This document shows positions 38,201-48,100 of a DNA stretch of 64,000 nt, piece after piece. The position numbers and the translations under genes are program-made. Position 1 is the first letter of the stretch; each line of letters starts with the position of its first letter. Source of the DNA: Deuterostichococcus epilithicus (lineage: Eukaryota > Chlorophyta > Trebouxiophyceae > Prasiolales > Stichococcaceae); assembly GCA_033439295.1 (NCBI GenBank), contig JAVTLE010000023.1:620001-684000 (forward strand), given 5' to 3'. The notes under the pieces are model-generated. The model saw nothing but the letters and a program-made list of their open reading frames with translations. It ran no database searches and had not been told where the DNA came from.

Positions 38201-39967
38201 CTTGTGCCGCAGATCGAAGGCGCGCAGTCGAAGCTGCTGCAGCGAGCGGACTCGCTCATGGGCACTATCTTCCGGCTGCCTGGCGGCACTCAGGACGGCG
38301 ACTCCCATCCCTCAGTGCGCAGGCCTTCCCTGCCACAACTTGCAGGCCTCCCTCTTGCCACAGTTGTCGATCGCCAAAGGTGCCTCCTGGAAGAGAGACA
38401 AGGAGGGGGCCATTGCTGTGCAATTTTCCATGCCGATCACATCTGTTCAGTGTTCAGTTCAGTTATATGGACATCCCTTTCGAGGTTGGCAGATCTCGAC
38501 CTGCCGTGCACGGTTCTGTGTCAGCTCAGGAGCGCGAGTCGCACATGCTTCAGAAAGGCGATGAAGGATGTGGGAAAGGTGACATCAGGCGCTGACGCCC
38601 CCGCCGGGCCGCTCGTGCAGGCACAAGCGGCGGGCAGCAAGCTCTCCAGCATCAGCGGCCTGTTCCGCGGCAGCAGCACGGGCAGCGCTGACATGGCAAA
38701 GGCGACGCACGCGCCGGAGCCACTGTCGACGTGCGTCGGCAACTGGCTGTCGCACCTGGACTTTGATGGCGAACGGTGAGGCCTCTTTTCTGGGCTCAAA
38801 GGGTCATCAGCGCAGGTGTCGAACTCCGAGTCCTCCTGCTCGACGGTCGTCAGCGACCGGCCATCCCACCTGGACTACGACGGCGCGGTGTGAAGCCAGG
38901 CTGTGTGTCAGTATCAGTGTCAGCGACTGGCTATTCCTCCTGAACTTCGACGGCGCGCGGTGAAGCCGGGCTGTGTTCCAGTGTCGGTGTCCCGGTCAGA
39001 ATATGCTCTGTATCTGCCTGCACACCCTGCTGATCGCTCCCTGCTGCCCTTGGGCAGTGCGTGACTTGGCCATCAGCTCGCTGCCTGCCCCCTGCCGATC
39101 ATGCGTTCATCCAGTGAGCGGTGCCCTCTGCAGGACTGCTGATTTGCCCCCAGATCCAGCAGAGTTGGCATGCAGCAGCTGGCTCCGCAAGTTCCAGCAG
39201 GCTGTGGTGTGTCATTCTTTTGGTGTGTCATATTTCGTTATTAAAATGTCCTGACCCACAGTGTGGCGCGCTGGCGGTAGGCGCTTGTGGAGGAGGCCAG
39301 CTGTCTGGCTTATCTCTGCATAATTTTGGTCGCGGTGTCAGGTCTTGACCGCTCACTTGGTGGTCCCCGGGCGGGCGGACGCTGGCAAAGGCTGGCGGAG
39401 GAAGCCAGCTCCTGGATCCAGTGATGGTGTCATGTTTTGACCTGTTGCTCTGTTGCACACAGGCGGTGGACGCTGGCGGAGGAGCAGCCCGAGGTGTGGC
39501 AGCCGGTGCAAAACCCGCTGCCCAGCGACTGCCGGTGAGTCTTGATCGAGTTTGCAGGATCGCACACGCACTCCACAGCAGGCCTGATGCACCCTGCAAT
39601 GCACTGTCCGCATCGGTGTTGGCCACGATGCCGATCACGATGGCCAGGGATGCATCTGCGGTTGGCCGGGGCTGGTGAGAGAGGGGGCCCTGCCGCATGA
39701 AACCTGTTGCCTGCACACTCCAGCCACAACACAACAAACATAGCATGGCGGGCATTCACCTGCCGAGCTCGAAGATCACCACAAGCTGTGCGATCACTTG
39801 GTGCAAAGTCAAATGCCGCCATGATTTGCCGCCGCAGCTTCCGGCTGGACCTGGCGACTCTGAAGGAGGGGGACCAGGCGGGGGCGCAAGCGGCCAAGGA
39901 GGCGCTCGAAAACCGGCAGCGGCAGGACGCAAAGATACGCAAGGAGGCGGCAGGCATTGCCCACTGA
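35204..39967 (+). CDS. Oxysterol-binding-protein-related (ORP) lipid-transfer protein
   Basis: Binds and moves sterols or phosphoinositides between membranes. Exons: 35204-35317, 35480-35556, 35651-35791, 36246-36339, 36515-36647, 36858-36934, 37254-37326, 37800-37897, then less certain exons near 38209-38290 and 38340-38450, one ending at 38775, then 39463-39534 and 39838-39967 (TGA). Diagnostic text: INLSMPVRMFEDRSYLQKLAD, the family signature EQISHHPPISAF, AYVFSGHSQP, YPSYYMRGILYAEMP, GNWLSHLDFDGER and the closing helix RQRQDAKIRKEA. No PH domain precedes the ligand domain, as in short plant ORPs. Start: ATG of MKALKKGILKRVS, phase-matched to exon 2 through a GC-AG intron (GCGAGT donor at 35318). 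The coding segment between 37897 and 38600 is the weak part of the model. Confidence 0.88.
37594..37755 (+). repeat. Two full acceptor-bearing copies of ORP exon 37800-37897
   Basis: Copies start at 37594 (GILYAGMPRGTLGGTVT) and 37699 (GMLCAEMPRETLGGTVT); the functional exon starts at 37800 (GILYAEMPRGDMGGTVTF). Spacings are 105 and 101 bp. Each copy keeps CAG plus the phase-1 reading frame for about 18 codons but lacks the second half of the exon and a good donor. Confidence 0.9.
38839..38962 (+). repeat. Two downstream copies of the ORP exon end at 38775
   Basis: The exon ends VGNWLSHLDFDGER before GTGAGG. Copies ending near 38890 and 38962 read VSDRPSHLDYDGAV and VSDWLFLLNFDGAR, each followed by GTGAAGCC. 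Spacing is about 115 and 75 bp. The second copy even keeps a GTGAAG donor. Confidence 0.85.
39262..39420 (+). repeat. Two upstream echoes of ORP exon 39463-39534
   Basis: The exon opens GCGGTGGACGCTGGCGGAGGAGC. Related text occurs at 39371-39410 (GCGGACGCTGGC, then GGCTGGCGGAGGAAGCC) and more weakly at 39268-39300 (GCGCTGGCGG, then TGGAGGAGGCC), about 95 and 190 bp upstream. Confidence 0.55.
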
Positions 39968-40016
39968 CGCCGCTCCACTGGCGCAACCCTGTTGACGGCG
40001 GACTGGCCGGGCGTAT

Positions 40017-40076
40017 CAGCAGCGGCAGGATGCGAGACTAGGTGAGGAGGCGGCGGCCATCGCCCACTGAAGCCGC
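40017..40076 (+). repeat. Downstream echo of the ORP gene's last codons, stop included
   Basis: The CDS ends with CAGCGGCAGGACGCAAAG...GGCATTGCCCACTGACGCCGC. At 40017-40076 the text CAGCAGCGGCAGGATGCG...GCCATCGCCCACTGAAGCCGC follows, 109 bp later, in what should be the 3' untranslated region. Confidence 0.85.
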
Positions 40077-40968
40077 AAACCTCTGCCGCAACAGCAGCCG
40101 ACATCATCAATTGCCGTTGCCAGCTCGTGCGGCAGGGACCGTCTGGAGCTTGCCAGCGCTGTGCAGCCATACGGAGACGGCGAGGCTCGCTGATGCAGCT
40201 TGGCAAACCGGCGAACCTGCCAGCAAGGGACACTGACAGCACGCCGCGGGAGCGTCAGCGGCAGGGCCGCCGCCGTGTTTGCTGCGCAGATGGACTGGCC
40301 CGCCGCAGCTGCCACAGCCAAGTCAATATCATCGCAGCCAGACGCGGCTGTGGGGGCGGCTGCGGAATTGGACCCGCCCGCTGCGCGGCCACTGCCCAGG
40401 CTGCTGCGCGCAATTGGCAACGTGACAGCAGCGCTTGCTCGGCACTGACAGGGCTCGCGGCAGCATCGTGGTTCGTGGCAGGTATCAAAAAGGGGGAACA
40501 AGGCGGCTGCACGCGGCCACTAGACATTGTGTTAGAGTAACCCCGCGACGTCTGCAACGGGTGGCTGTGCCCCACTGCTTGCAGCTGTCATGGCGGAGGC
40601 GTTGCACGGGTTGGATACCGGAGCTGCAAAACAAGCACTGCCTGGCTGGGGATTTTGTACACTGAGGTTGCGGTCAGGTTGGTTTTCGCGCGGTTCTGTG
40701 CAGTGCATTGTGGCATAGCATTTGCTTCCCTGCGACTGTGGAGTTGAACCTGTTCACAGGACGGCATGTCCAGATGGAAGTGATCACCCAGACATGCAGT
40801 TCCTTCGCCAAATGTAAGAGACATCAGCTTCAGAAGCACCTATTCCTGCCAGCAGGGGAAGTGGGTGGCAGGCAACCAATGTAACCCAACCCCCTCTTCA
40901 TGCACCGCAAATTGTGAGAATTGTGTCGGTGCTGTGGATGTAGTAGGGTTGGCAGTGACCGGATCTTG

Positions 40969-41458
40969 GGACCGGTTACGGTTACCGATTACGGTTACCA
41001 CGGTTACTAACCGGTTTCTGCCAATTACCACGCCCTTTTGGCCCAAACTCATCGAAAATGGACTTGTCTCACCTCGCTGATCATTCCTGTCTGGTTTTCG
41101 AGCCTCTGAGGCAAGACTGCATGTTGCCAAATTTCTCGTGCGAATGACATCGAATTGACATCGAATGGCGTGGATGTGACAGGAATGGACCCCCAGATGG
41201 ACAACAAGGTGCAGCTGGTGGAGCGTAACCGTTCCGGGGGTAGAACAAATTGTTTCGGGAAGTGTTGCCGCTGTGTAGTGGCTCAGAATGCCAATCTCCC
41301 TGCGCCACTCCCCCGAGCCGCCGCCATACCCCCTGGCGGTAGCTAGAATTCACATAAGTTAGAATAAGGAACAGCTGGTAACCGGGAAGTAAGCGGATTT
41401 CCGGCCCCGGTTACCGGTTGCGGCTACCCGGTTAGAACCAACCCCGGTTACCGGTTGG
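40969..41458. repeat. Two patches of degenerate GGTTACCG repeats about 430 bp apart
   Basis: Left patch 40969-41020 and right patch 41376-41458 are each made of GGTTAC/GGTTAG/CCGGTTACC units. GGTTACC and its complement GGTAACC make the patches partly self-complementary, so they could be the decayed ends of a short non-autonomous element or a simple-sequence expansion. No target-site duplication could be assigned. Confidence 0.5.
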
Positions 41459-42059
41459 CTCTTGGCTGCCATACCCTAGGACGGCTCAGATAACATGTAT
41501 GCTTTCAGCAGACTCGGCTAGCAGCTAACCAAAACACAACGTCACGTCGGATTCGCGCCAGGTCCCCCATGGCACTACTAACGACGCCCACCGGCGCTTG
41601 ACTTCCAGGTTCTGATGGAGCTGGGTATGTTAGCCGGGGTATGAACGTTGCATGTACAATCAGTAGAACTGCTAAACATGAACTTAGAAGTACTTCGCAC
41701 AGAATGTCCATTTCCCTGGATATCCGGGCTGTTTCTTATTAGGGTGTTCACATAAAGATGCAGTGATACCGCGATTCGCTAATGCTGGGACGCGCTGAAA
41801 ATCCGTAAAACCGTAATGCTGTCACGGTTGTGTTCACACACGCGATTTTCCTGGCATCTACACTTCTACAGAATCTGACTTGGCAGCTTAATGCGATGAT
41901 GTCGATACGGCGACACGACGAACCGGCACAGTCAAGCGGCGGCACTGACCTGCGGCAGGCGTAGGCGGGCGTGCTGCTGCACGTGGCAGGCCTCGCTAAT
42001 CGCTGCCGGCAGCGCCAGCCCTGTTGGAGGATCCGTCCAGTGTGGGCAGTGTAATCAAT

Positions 42060-42179
42060 AGGTTTTGAACAACCGGTGTTATTAACGCGTTATTAACGGA
42101 TTTCAAACATCGGCCGTGTTGGAAAGTGTATGTTATTAACACCAGGGTGTTAATAACATCCTCACAGAGGTTTTGAACA
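42060..42179. repeat. AT-rich hairpin region flanked by 12-bp direct repeats
   Basis: AGGTTTTGAACA occurs at 42060-42071 and 42168-42179. Between them TGTTATTAAC-type text recurs, and 42131-42158 is a perfect inverted repeat (12-bp arms TGTTATTAACAC, 4-base loop CAGG). The 108-bp period matches the spacing of the exon-edge echoes. Confidence 0.8.
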
Positions 42180-42434
42180 CATACCCTCCCTCACACACCA
42201 AAAAAATACGGTGCTGGCACGGAGCTTGCACTGAGGAGTGATTGGGCTGCAGCACGATGCCCGCGCAGCTTGCTGACAGCATCTAGCCCCCCCCCGGGAA
42301 GGTGGCTGACTAACATCTGCATGGCACCAGCGAGCCTACGAGTCCGGTTGCAAGCAATTTCCAGCAAGATCTCTGACAAAGCACGAGGAGTTGCAGCGCG
42401 CCAGCACCAGCAAGACTGCTGTGACTGAGCCGCG

Positions 42435-44318
42435 ATGCAGCTGCCGTGCACAAGTAAACTCGCCGGATCGTCGATCCCAGCGGCTCCTCTTTTCAGCGGG
42501 TGCTCGTCCAGCTTCTCCTTTGTAAGAGCCGAGACGCAATGCATCGTATCTAGACGTCAGATCAATGGTCTGCAGCAGGTTGCGCGGCATGTGCAGCCAT
42601 TTATGAAGCGGGCATACGAGTGCAGCTGCTGCGCTCATGCAGGCTTCAGCCGGCACTTTAGAGGCGGTTTACTCAGGCGCGCAGCTCCGCTGCGAGCGGC
42701 GACGACAGTCATGGCGGCCGGCGCGGCAACGAAGACCGTGCTCGTACCCATCGGCACAGGAACGGAGGAGATCGAAGCGGTGCGGACTTGGGCACATGTC
42801 CCAGGCAATCGGATCAGTCCATGAGGTTGGCACCGGCTCCGGGCGTGTCGTTGCTGCAGCAGGACTTGCAACGCAGTGGCGCCGCACCCAGCAACAGGAG
42901 CCGTGTGCGGCGTACAGTCATCCAGCAGCGATGTCGCGGAGCGCTATATGCCAGGTTCGAAGTTCCAAACTCCAGGTGGTGATCATCGATGTGCTGCGGC
43001 GAGCCGGCGCAGAGGTGACGGTGGCCTCCGTGGAGGAATCGCTGGAGGTGGCCTGCTCGCGGGGCGTGAAGCTGGTGGCGGACACATCGATCGCCGAGGT
43101 GGCAGACGCCACATTCGACTGCATCGCCTGCCCAGTGAGCGCCTTCGTCCCTTCTTCGGTCTGTCCATAGTGATCTGGTTCCAGCCGTGGCGGTGAGGCC
43201 GGTGGTGGAGACGTCAGTCAGGGAGGTGGCAGATGCCAAGGTTGGCTACACCCCCTGCCCCATGAGCTGTTCCCGATGACCAATCATGGCGCGTGATCGT
43301 CGCACTGCTGAAGCGGCGCCGCATCTTGGATCGCCTGCATTGCAGCACATCCTTTGCACGGCCTGTGTGACGTGAGGTCCAAAACCGCCAAGTGCACTGC
43401 CGCAGCACCGCTGAGACGTGATCAATAGTGGGCGCACTCTTGCCTGCAGCGACTGCGGACGCTTCATTGAGACGGACCACGGCGAGCTCGGGAAGACAAG
43501 ACTTGAGGCAACCGCAGCTGTTGCCGCAGGGCGGCATGCTGGGCGCTGAGTCGCTGCGCGACAGCGCCCCGTGGCAGCAGCTGCTGGCAGCGCAGTCCAC
43601 CGGGGGCGGCTGCTGCCAGCAGCTTGCAGATGCTTCGCTCAAATGAGAGACGTGAAGGCTGGGGAAGCTGGTTCGATGCCGCCCAACTCATTTGTGCCGC
43701 AGGGCGGCATGCCAGGCGCCGAGCGACTGCGCGACAGCGCTCCCCTGCAGCGGCTGCTGGCGGCGCAAACAGCTGGCGGGCGGTTGGTTACCGCTATATG
43801 CGCCTCGCCGGCTGTGGTCTTGGAGTCGCAAGGCTTCCTTGCTGGCAGAAAGGCGACGTCGCACCCTGCGTTCCTTGATAAGCTATCAAACCGGAGGTCA
43901 GTTCCTGTAGGACGCAAGTCCTGGGACCATCAAGCCTAGACGCCAAGCAGCTGCGAGCGGCTGACAGTTCCTCATCAGAAGTCATATAAGCCTATGTGTG
44001 CAGCCTCCCTGCTAGCGCTTGGCACATTCTGCCGCCGAGCAGCGGGCGTCGGTGCCACCAGCTGGGCATGTTTGCCGCTCAAACTGCAGACTGCAGTTGG
44101 ACTGCAGAAGTTCAAAATGCATGCCTTCCATGCGGCGCCTCAATCAGTCCGTCTATCGCAGTGAGGAGCGGGTCGTGGTGGATGGTGCGGTCATCACCAG
44201 CCGCGGGCCAGGCACCTCCATCGAGTTTGCACTGGCACTTGTGAAGGCGCTGTTCGGGGCAGACAAGGCGGTGGAGGTGGCGGGACCAATGGTAGTGCAC
44301 GATGGCATTAGCTACTGA
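42435..44318 (+). CDS. DJ-1/PARK7-family protein
   Basis: Single-domain member of the DJ-1/PfpI superfamily, linked to oxidative-stress protection and carbonyl detoxification. Exons: 42435 (or 42711)-42779, 42976-43134, 43703-43896 and 44162-44318 (TGA), in matching phase. Motifs: TVLVPIGTGTEEIEAV with the conserved Glu, VVIIDVLRRAGAEVTVASVE, GGMPGAERLRDS, the reactive-cysteine elbow TAICASPAVVLES, and VITSRGPGTSIEFALALV. From the ATG at 42711 the protein is 192 residues; the in-frame ATG at 42435 adds 92 residues rich in Arg, Ser and Ala without acidic clusters, resembling a plastid or mitochondrial targeting peptide. Plant homologues carry two tandem domains; here only one is present. Confidence 0.9.
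43187..43266 (+). repeat. Downstream echo of DJ-1 exon 42976-43134
   Basis: The exon ends VKLVADTSIAEVADATFDCIACP before GTGAGC. About 125 bp later the text VRPVVETSVREVADAKVGYTPCP appears, again followed by ATGAGC. The copied donor has changed from GTGAGC to ATGAGC. Confidence 0.8.
43530..43609 (+). repeat. Intact-looking duplicate of the first half of DJ-1 exon 43703-43896
   Basis: After the acceptor GCCGCAG, 43530-43609 encodes GGMLGAESLRDSAPWQQLLA, matching GGMPGAERLRDSAPLQRLLA at 43703, 173 bp upstream. Acceptor and frame are kept; the second half with the reactive cysteine is missing. Confidence 0.85.
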
Positions 44319-44353
44319 CCAACGGGTTTCTGGGAATCGTCGAAGCCGGGAAC

Positions 44354-44422
44354 CTGTTTGGAGCAGACAACTCGGCGGAGGTGGCAGGGCAGAAAATGGT
44401 CCACAGCGGCATCACCTGCTGA
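44354..44422 (+). repeat. Downstream echo of the DJ-1 C-terminus with its own stop
   Basis: The protein ends LFGADKAVEVAGPMVVHDGISY. From 44354 the text LFGADNSAEVAGQKMVHSGITC and TGA follows, about 105 bp after the parent. It lies downstream of the true stop and would be read only if an intron joined it. Confidence 0.85.
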
Positions 44423-45125
44423 GCATGTCGACCAGTGTATGGGGAGCGAGTGCTCGTGCTTGCATGTTCAGCCAGCAGCAGGAGTGTGCGTCGTGGTTCA
44501 GCACTCTGGAAGCAGTACGGCTGTGGGATCCAGCAGGGTCAGGCAGGCGGAGAGTGTTGCTCTATGAGCCAGACCTGACTGGACCTCCCGGCGCAGCTTC
44601 GAGTTGCACGTATGGTTTCAATTGGTTCCAAGAATCTGTCAGACTGCGACTATCCCTGGAGTACCAACTATGTCCTGAATACCCCAGGTCAACGCTTGAG
44701 ATGAGTTTGCACACACCATCACGCCGCAAGTTGCTCTGCCGCTATTGATCAGGCCCGGTGCCCATCTGCCCTCGCGACCACGTTGCTTCGATCGCCGACC
44801 TGCAACAATCGCTGCCATAGTGCTGCCCGGTGGCAGCACATACAAACAGCGCCACTGCCGCCGTCTTGTGTAAGTCCGCACTCGGCGTGCCAGTGCAGGC
44901 TGGCCCTGTGCTGCCGCTGCACCGCGCTCCCCTGTGCAGCCAGCGGCTGCTCGGCTGCAGCGCCCAGTTGCAGCCTTGATCGCAGCCCCAGCCTCAGCTG
45001 CGTGCCACGACGAGAGCTGCTGCAGCATGACTGCATGCACCCGATGACAGACAGCCGCCTTAGGCACGGCAAGCTGCGTAGGGGGGAGAGCCGCAGTCCA
45101 ATTGGACTTGGTGACTTCCAGACCC
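44423..45125. other. Spacer between convergent DJ-1 and NDC1 genes
   Basis: About 0.7 kb carrying both 3' flanks. The stretch from 44880 to 45120 is GC-rich but has no frame consistent with a conserved protein. Confidence 0.5.
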
Positions 45126-48100
45126 TCAGCTGCGCCAGGAGGAGGGCGGCCGCCCCGACAGCGCCCCCTGCGCCGCCTTTAGGCCATCGCCTGCCAGCTG
45201 CTCCAGCCAGGCGGCGCCCACGCGCAGCCGCTGCTCGCCCGTCGGCTGCCGGTACCAGTAGGCCGCGCGCCGCAGAGCGCCCGCCAGCGGGCCTGCACAC
45301 GGCAGGACAGCTATCGAGGGAAAAAAACCAACAGTAACAAAAGCCTCTTCCTCTTTTCTGATGATCAAACTGGAGAAGGCAGCCACCAGACTGGACCTTG
45401 ACTCAGGTCACAGCACGGAGCGGCGCCCGCCAGCAGGCTTGCCAGCAGCAGAACATATGAGAGGGATCGGATGAGCATGCCGCGCGCCGCAGGGGGAATG
45501 CCAGGGGGCCGGAGCGCTGCAGGACAGGCAAGGGGTTCACAGCTGGTCAGGGTCTGCAGCAGACCAGGCCGTCTGGCGACGAACACATGGCGAGGACAGG
45601 TTGGAGCAGAGTTGGGTTTCGATCTGCCGACAGCTGGCAGCCGGGCTCGCGTCCACATGTCGCTGTGATGCTCTCGGTCACCTGCTTGTGCTGCCTAAGC
45701 CAGTATGACACCTGTGCGACATGCTGGGGGCTTCATCGGATAACATCGGGGGACTGCCTGGATGAGGGCCGGCAACCAGCAGGGTGTAGGAAGCGTGCGC
45801 ACCATCGAGCGTGATGCGGCGGCTGTCGTCCGAGGCGTCGACCTTCACGCCCGCGGCGCTGGCGAGGCTGCCGAGCAGCCCACCTTGCAGCACGCCGGCC
45901 AGTGGTGGCGGCAGCGGCAGTGGCAGCGTGACTGCGCCGTTGATGGCACCCAGCGACATCATGTCACCAAGGTGCTGGTACCTGCACAGGCGACCAAGAT
46001 CTTCGTGGCTCTCTTTTCGAAAACCACAACTTGACTCGAGGCATCGCATCGCCAAACGGAAGACGGCGGAGAGCAGGAATCTAAACCCTGAATCAAGGTC
46101 CACGGCGCCCAGCAGTGGCATGACACGAGTGGATGCCTCGAAGGGGCGGGCACTGAACGAACGGAAAGGCCTGCATCCGGCAAATTCTGCTGCTGCTAGT
46201 GTCGCTGCTCAGCAAGCGACTGCGTAGATACCTGGAGAGAGACCCTGAGGCGCAAATGTGATGTCCAATTCTGCTCGGACGCACGAGTCTCACCGGAATG
46301 GCAGCAGCGGGCGGCCGTTGATGGCGGCCCAGAGGTTCCATGCCACGTAGTCCGCCTGCTGGAATGCCACCTGCATTGCGGAAAACGTGAATTTGGGGTT
46401 CGAACTGTGGTAGAGACGAACCATGGATGAACCTGTTGTGCACCAGGACTAAAAGCAACGTGAAGGAGGCTGCAGTAGTGCTCGCTCTCAGACACTGCGA
46501 CGCCCGGCAAGCATGCTGGAGCCGGTCTTGCTGGAACATGCAGCAGGCTGGGCCGCCCTCCCATCCGAGCCGCCGATCCATGCTCAGTCGGGCAACTTTT
46601 GAGCAGCTGCGCCTGCGCAACAGCTTCGGGTGGGAGACCTCGGCCTGCCAGCTGGCCATAACTTCAAGGCGTCTCAAGTGCTGGCCATGGCAATTGAGCC
46701 CCCAAATTCACCCGACACAACTTCACCTGACAGAAGCTTCAAACCCTAAACCCCGACACACCTGCGCGGTGGCGGGCAGCGCGTCGGACGGCGGCACGTC
46801 GACGCCCGACACATCTCCCAGCGCAAAGACGCGGGAATGCGACACAACCCGCAGCGTGGCGTCCGTCTCCGTGGCACCCTGCACATCGCCATGACACCGC
46901 GAGCTCGAGAGCAGCTGCGATTTTTTGGCCCAGAAAAGCCGCAAATAATGATGACGTCTTGTGCCCGGCTGCCCGTTTAGCTTGGTGACACTCTGGTGAC
47001 ACTTGGTGACACTAGGTACAGGATGTTTTCAATCCATCCATGACTGCAGCATGTGTGCGGGCTGGGAGAGGTTCCATAAGCGGAGCAGACGTCGTCGAGT
47101 GACCACACCTTGCTGTTGAGTGGGAATGGCATCGACAGCCGCCCGCCCTTTTTCGCTGCATCATGACCATCGCTGCCCTTTGAGGAAGGCTGCGAGCCCG
47201 CAGTCCACAACACCAGGTCCGCTTGCAGCAGCTGCGCAGGACAACAAATTAGTATGCCAGCCGCCACCACACAACAGATAAAACCGAACATCCCGCTTCC
47301 TCACACAATAGTCCATCACCATGCTGTTGGAAGACCGCGCTAGCTCATCGTGGCAGGCGCGCATGCCGCCGAGTGCGCTGGTGGCCTCTTTGGCTGTGCA
47401 GATGCAGCGTCGTGGGCACGTGCGATGCGAGCCTTCGAAGGCAAACATAAGGAGGCAGAGGAAGGAATGCAGAGGAATAAATCACGACCACACCTGTTGC
47501 GAGCCGTCCTGCATCTTGAGGTAGACCATGCGTGGCGCGGTGTCCGGGACTCCCTCTTGCGGCTCGCCTCCCACCCGCTTAATGGCCGACACCTGACGGC
47601 ATCACATCAAACAGTGTGATCACGCCTTTGTGTCCCAGCCAGTCTAAAGACCCTCTGGACGAGAGGAGCAAGCCACCAAGGCGCTGGTGCCTCGCTGTTG
47701 TGCTGAGACTGGGGAGAATCTCGGCCCGGTTTTCAGTGTCGGTAGCAAGGGTGAGCAACAGAAATGCAGCAGGGGAGCGGCTTCAGGTGGAGGCCCTGAC
47801 TACTTGATGTTGGTTATCTTGACGTGTTGAGCATATTGTATACTGCAACCAGCAGTCAACTTGAGCTACCGCTACCGTGACGGTGAAGAGACCACTCACC
47901 ATGCCGTTGGTGACAACCGTGACGCCCTTGCCGCTGAGAACCGAGCGTGCTGCCGCACGCTGCCCCGGCGGGCTAGCCTCGAGAATGTCTGGGCCCCCCG
48001 CCACCAGCTTCACACGGCCACGCCCTGCCACAGTAGAGGTTGCACGCTGAAGGCGCGAATGGTTGTGCGGCTTGAGTGACGACGACCAGCCGACTGATGA

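Larger units (their letters stand above)
40077..42434. other. Gene-poor spacer of about 2.4 kb
   Basis: Between the ORP and DJ-1 genes. A GC-rich 82-residue open frame at 40200-40448 (plus) has algal codon bias and may be a small gene or part of an untranslated region, but shows no motif. From about 40,600 to 42,430 composition is balanced and stop-rich; it holds the GGTTACC patches, a hairpin and a 12-bp direct repeat listed separately. No transposase-like sequence is seen. Confidence 0.5.

Noticed and set aside
40200-40448. Definite small gene of 82 residues
   Set aside because: Codon bias is right but it overlaps other GC-rich frames, has no recognised motif and lies just after the ORP 3' end; kept only as a remark in the spacer entry.
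40969-41458. Transposon with terminal repeats
   Set aside because: The GGTTACC patches are simple and partly palindromic; no clear inverted termini, target duplication or transposase were found, so it is listed only as a repeat.
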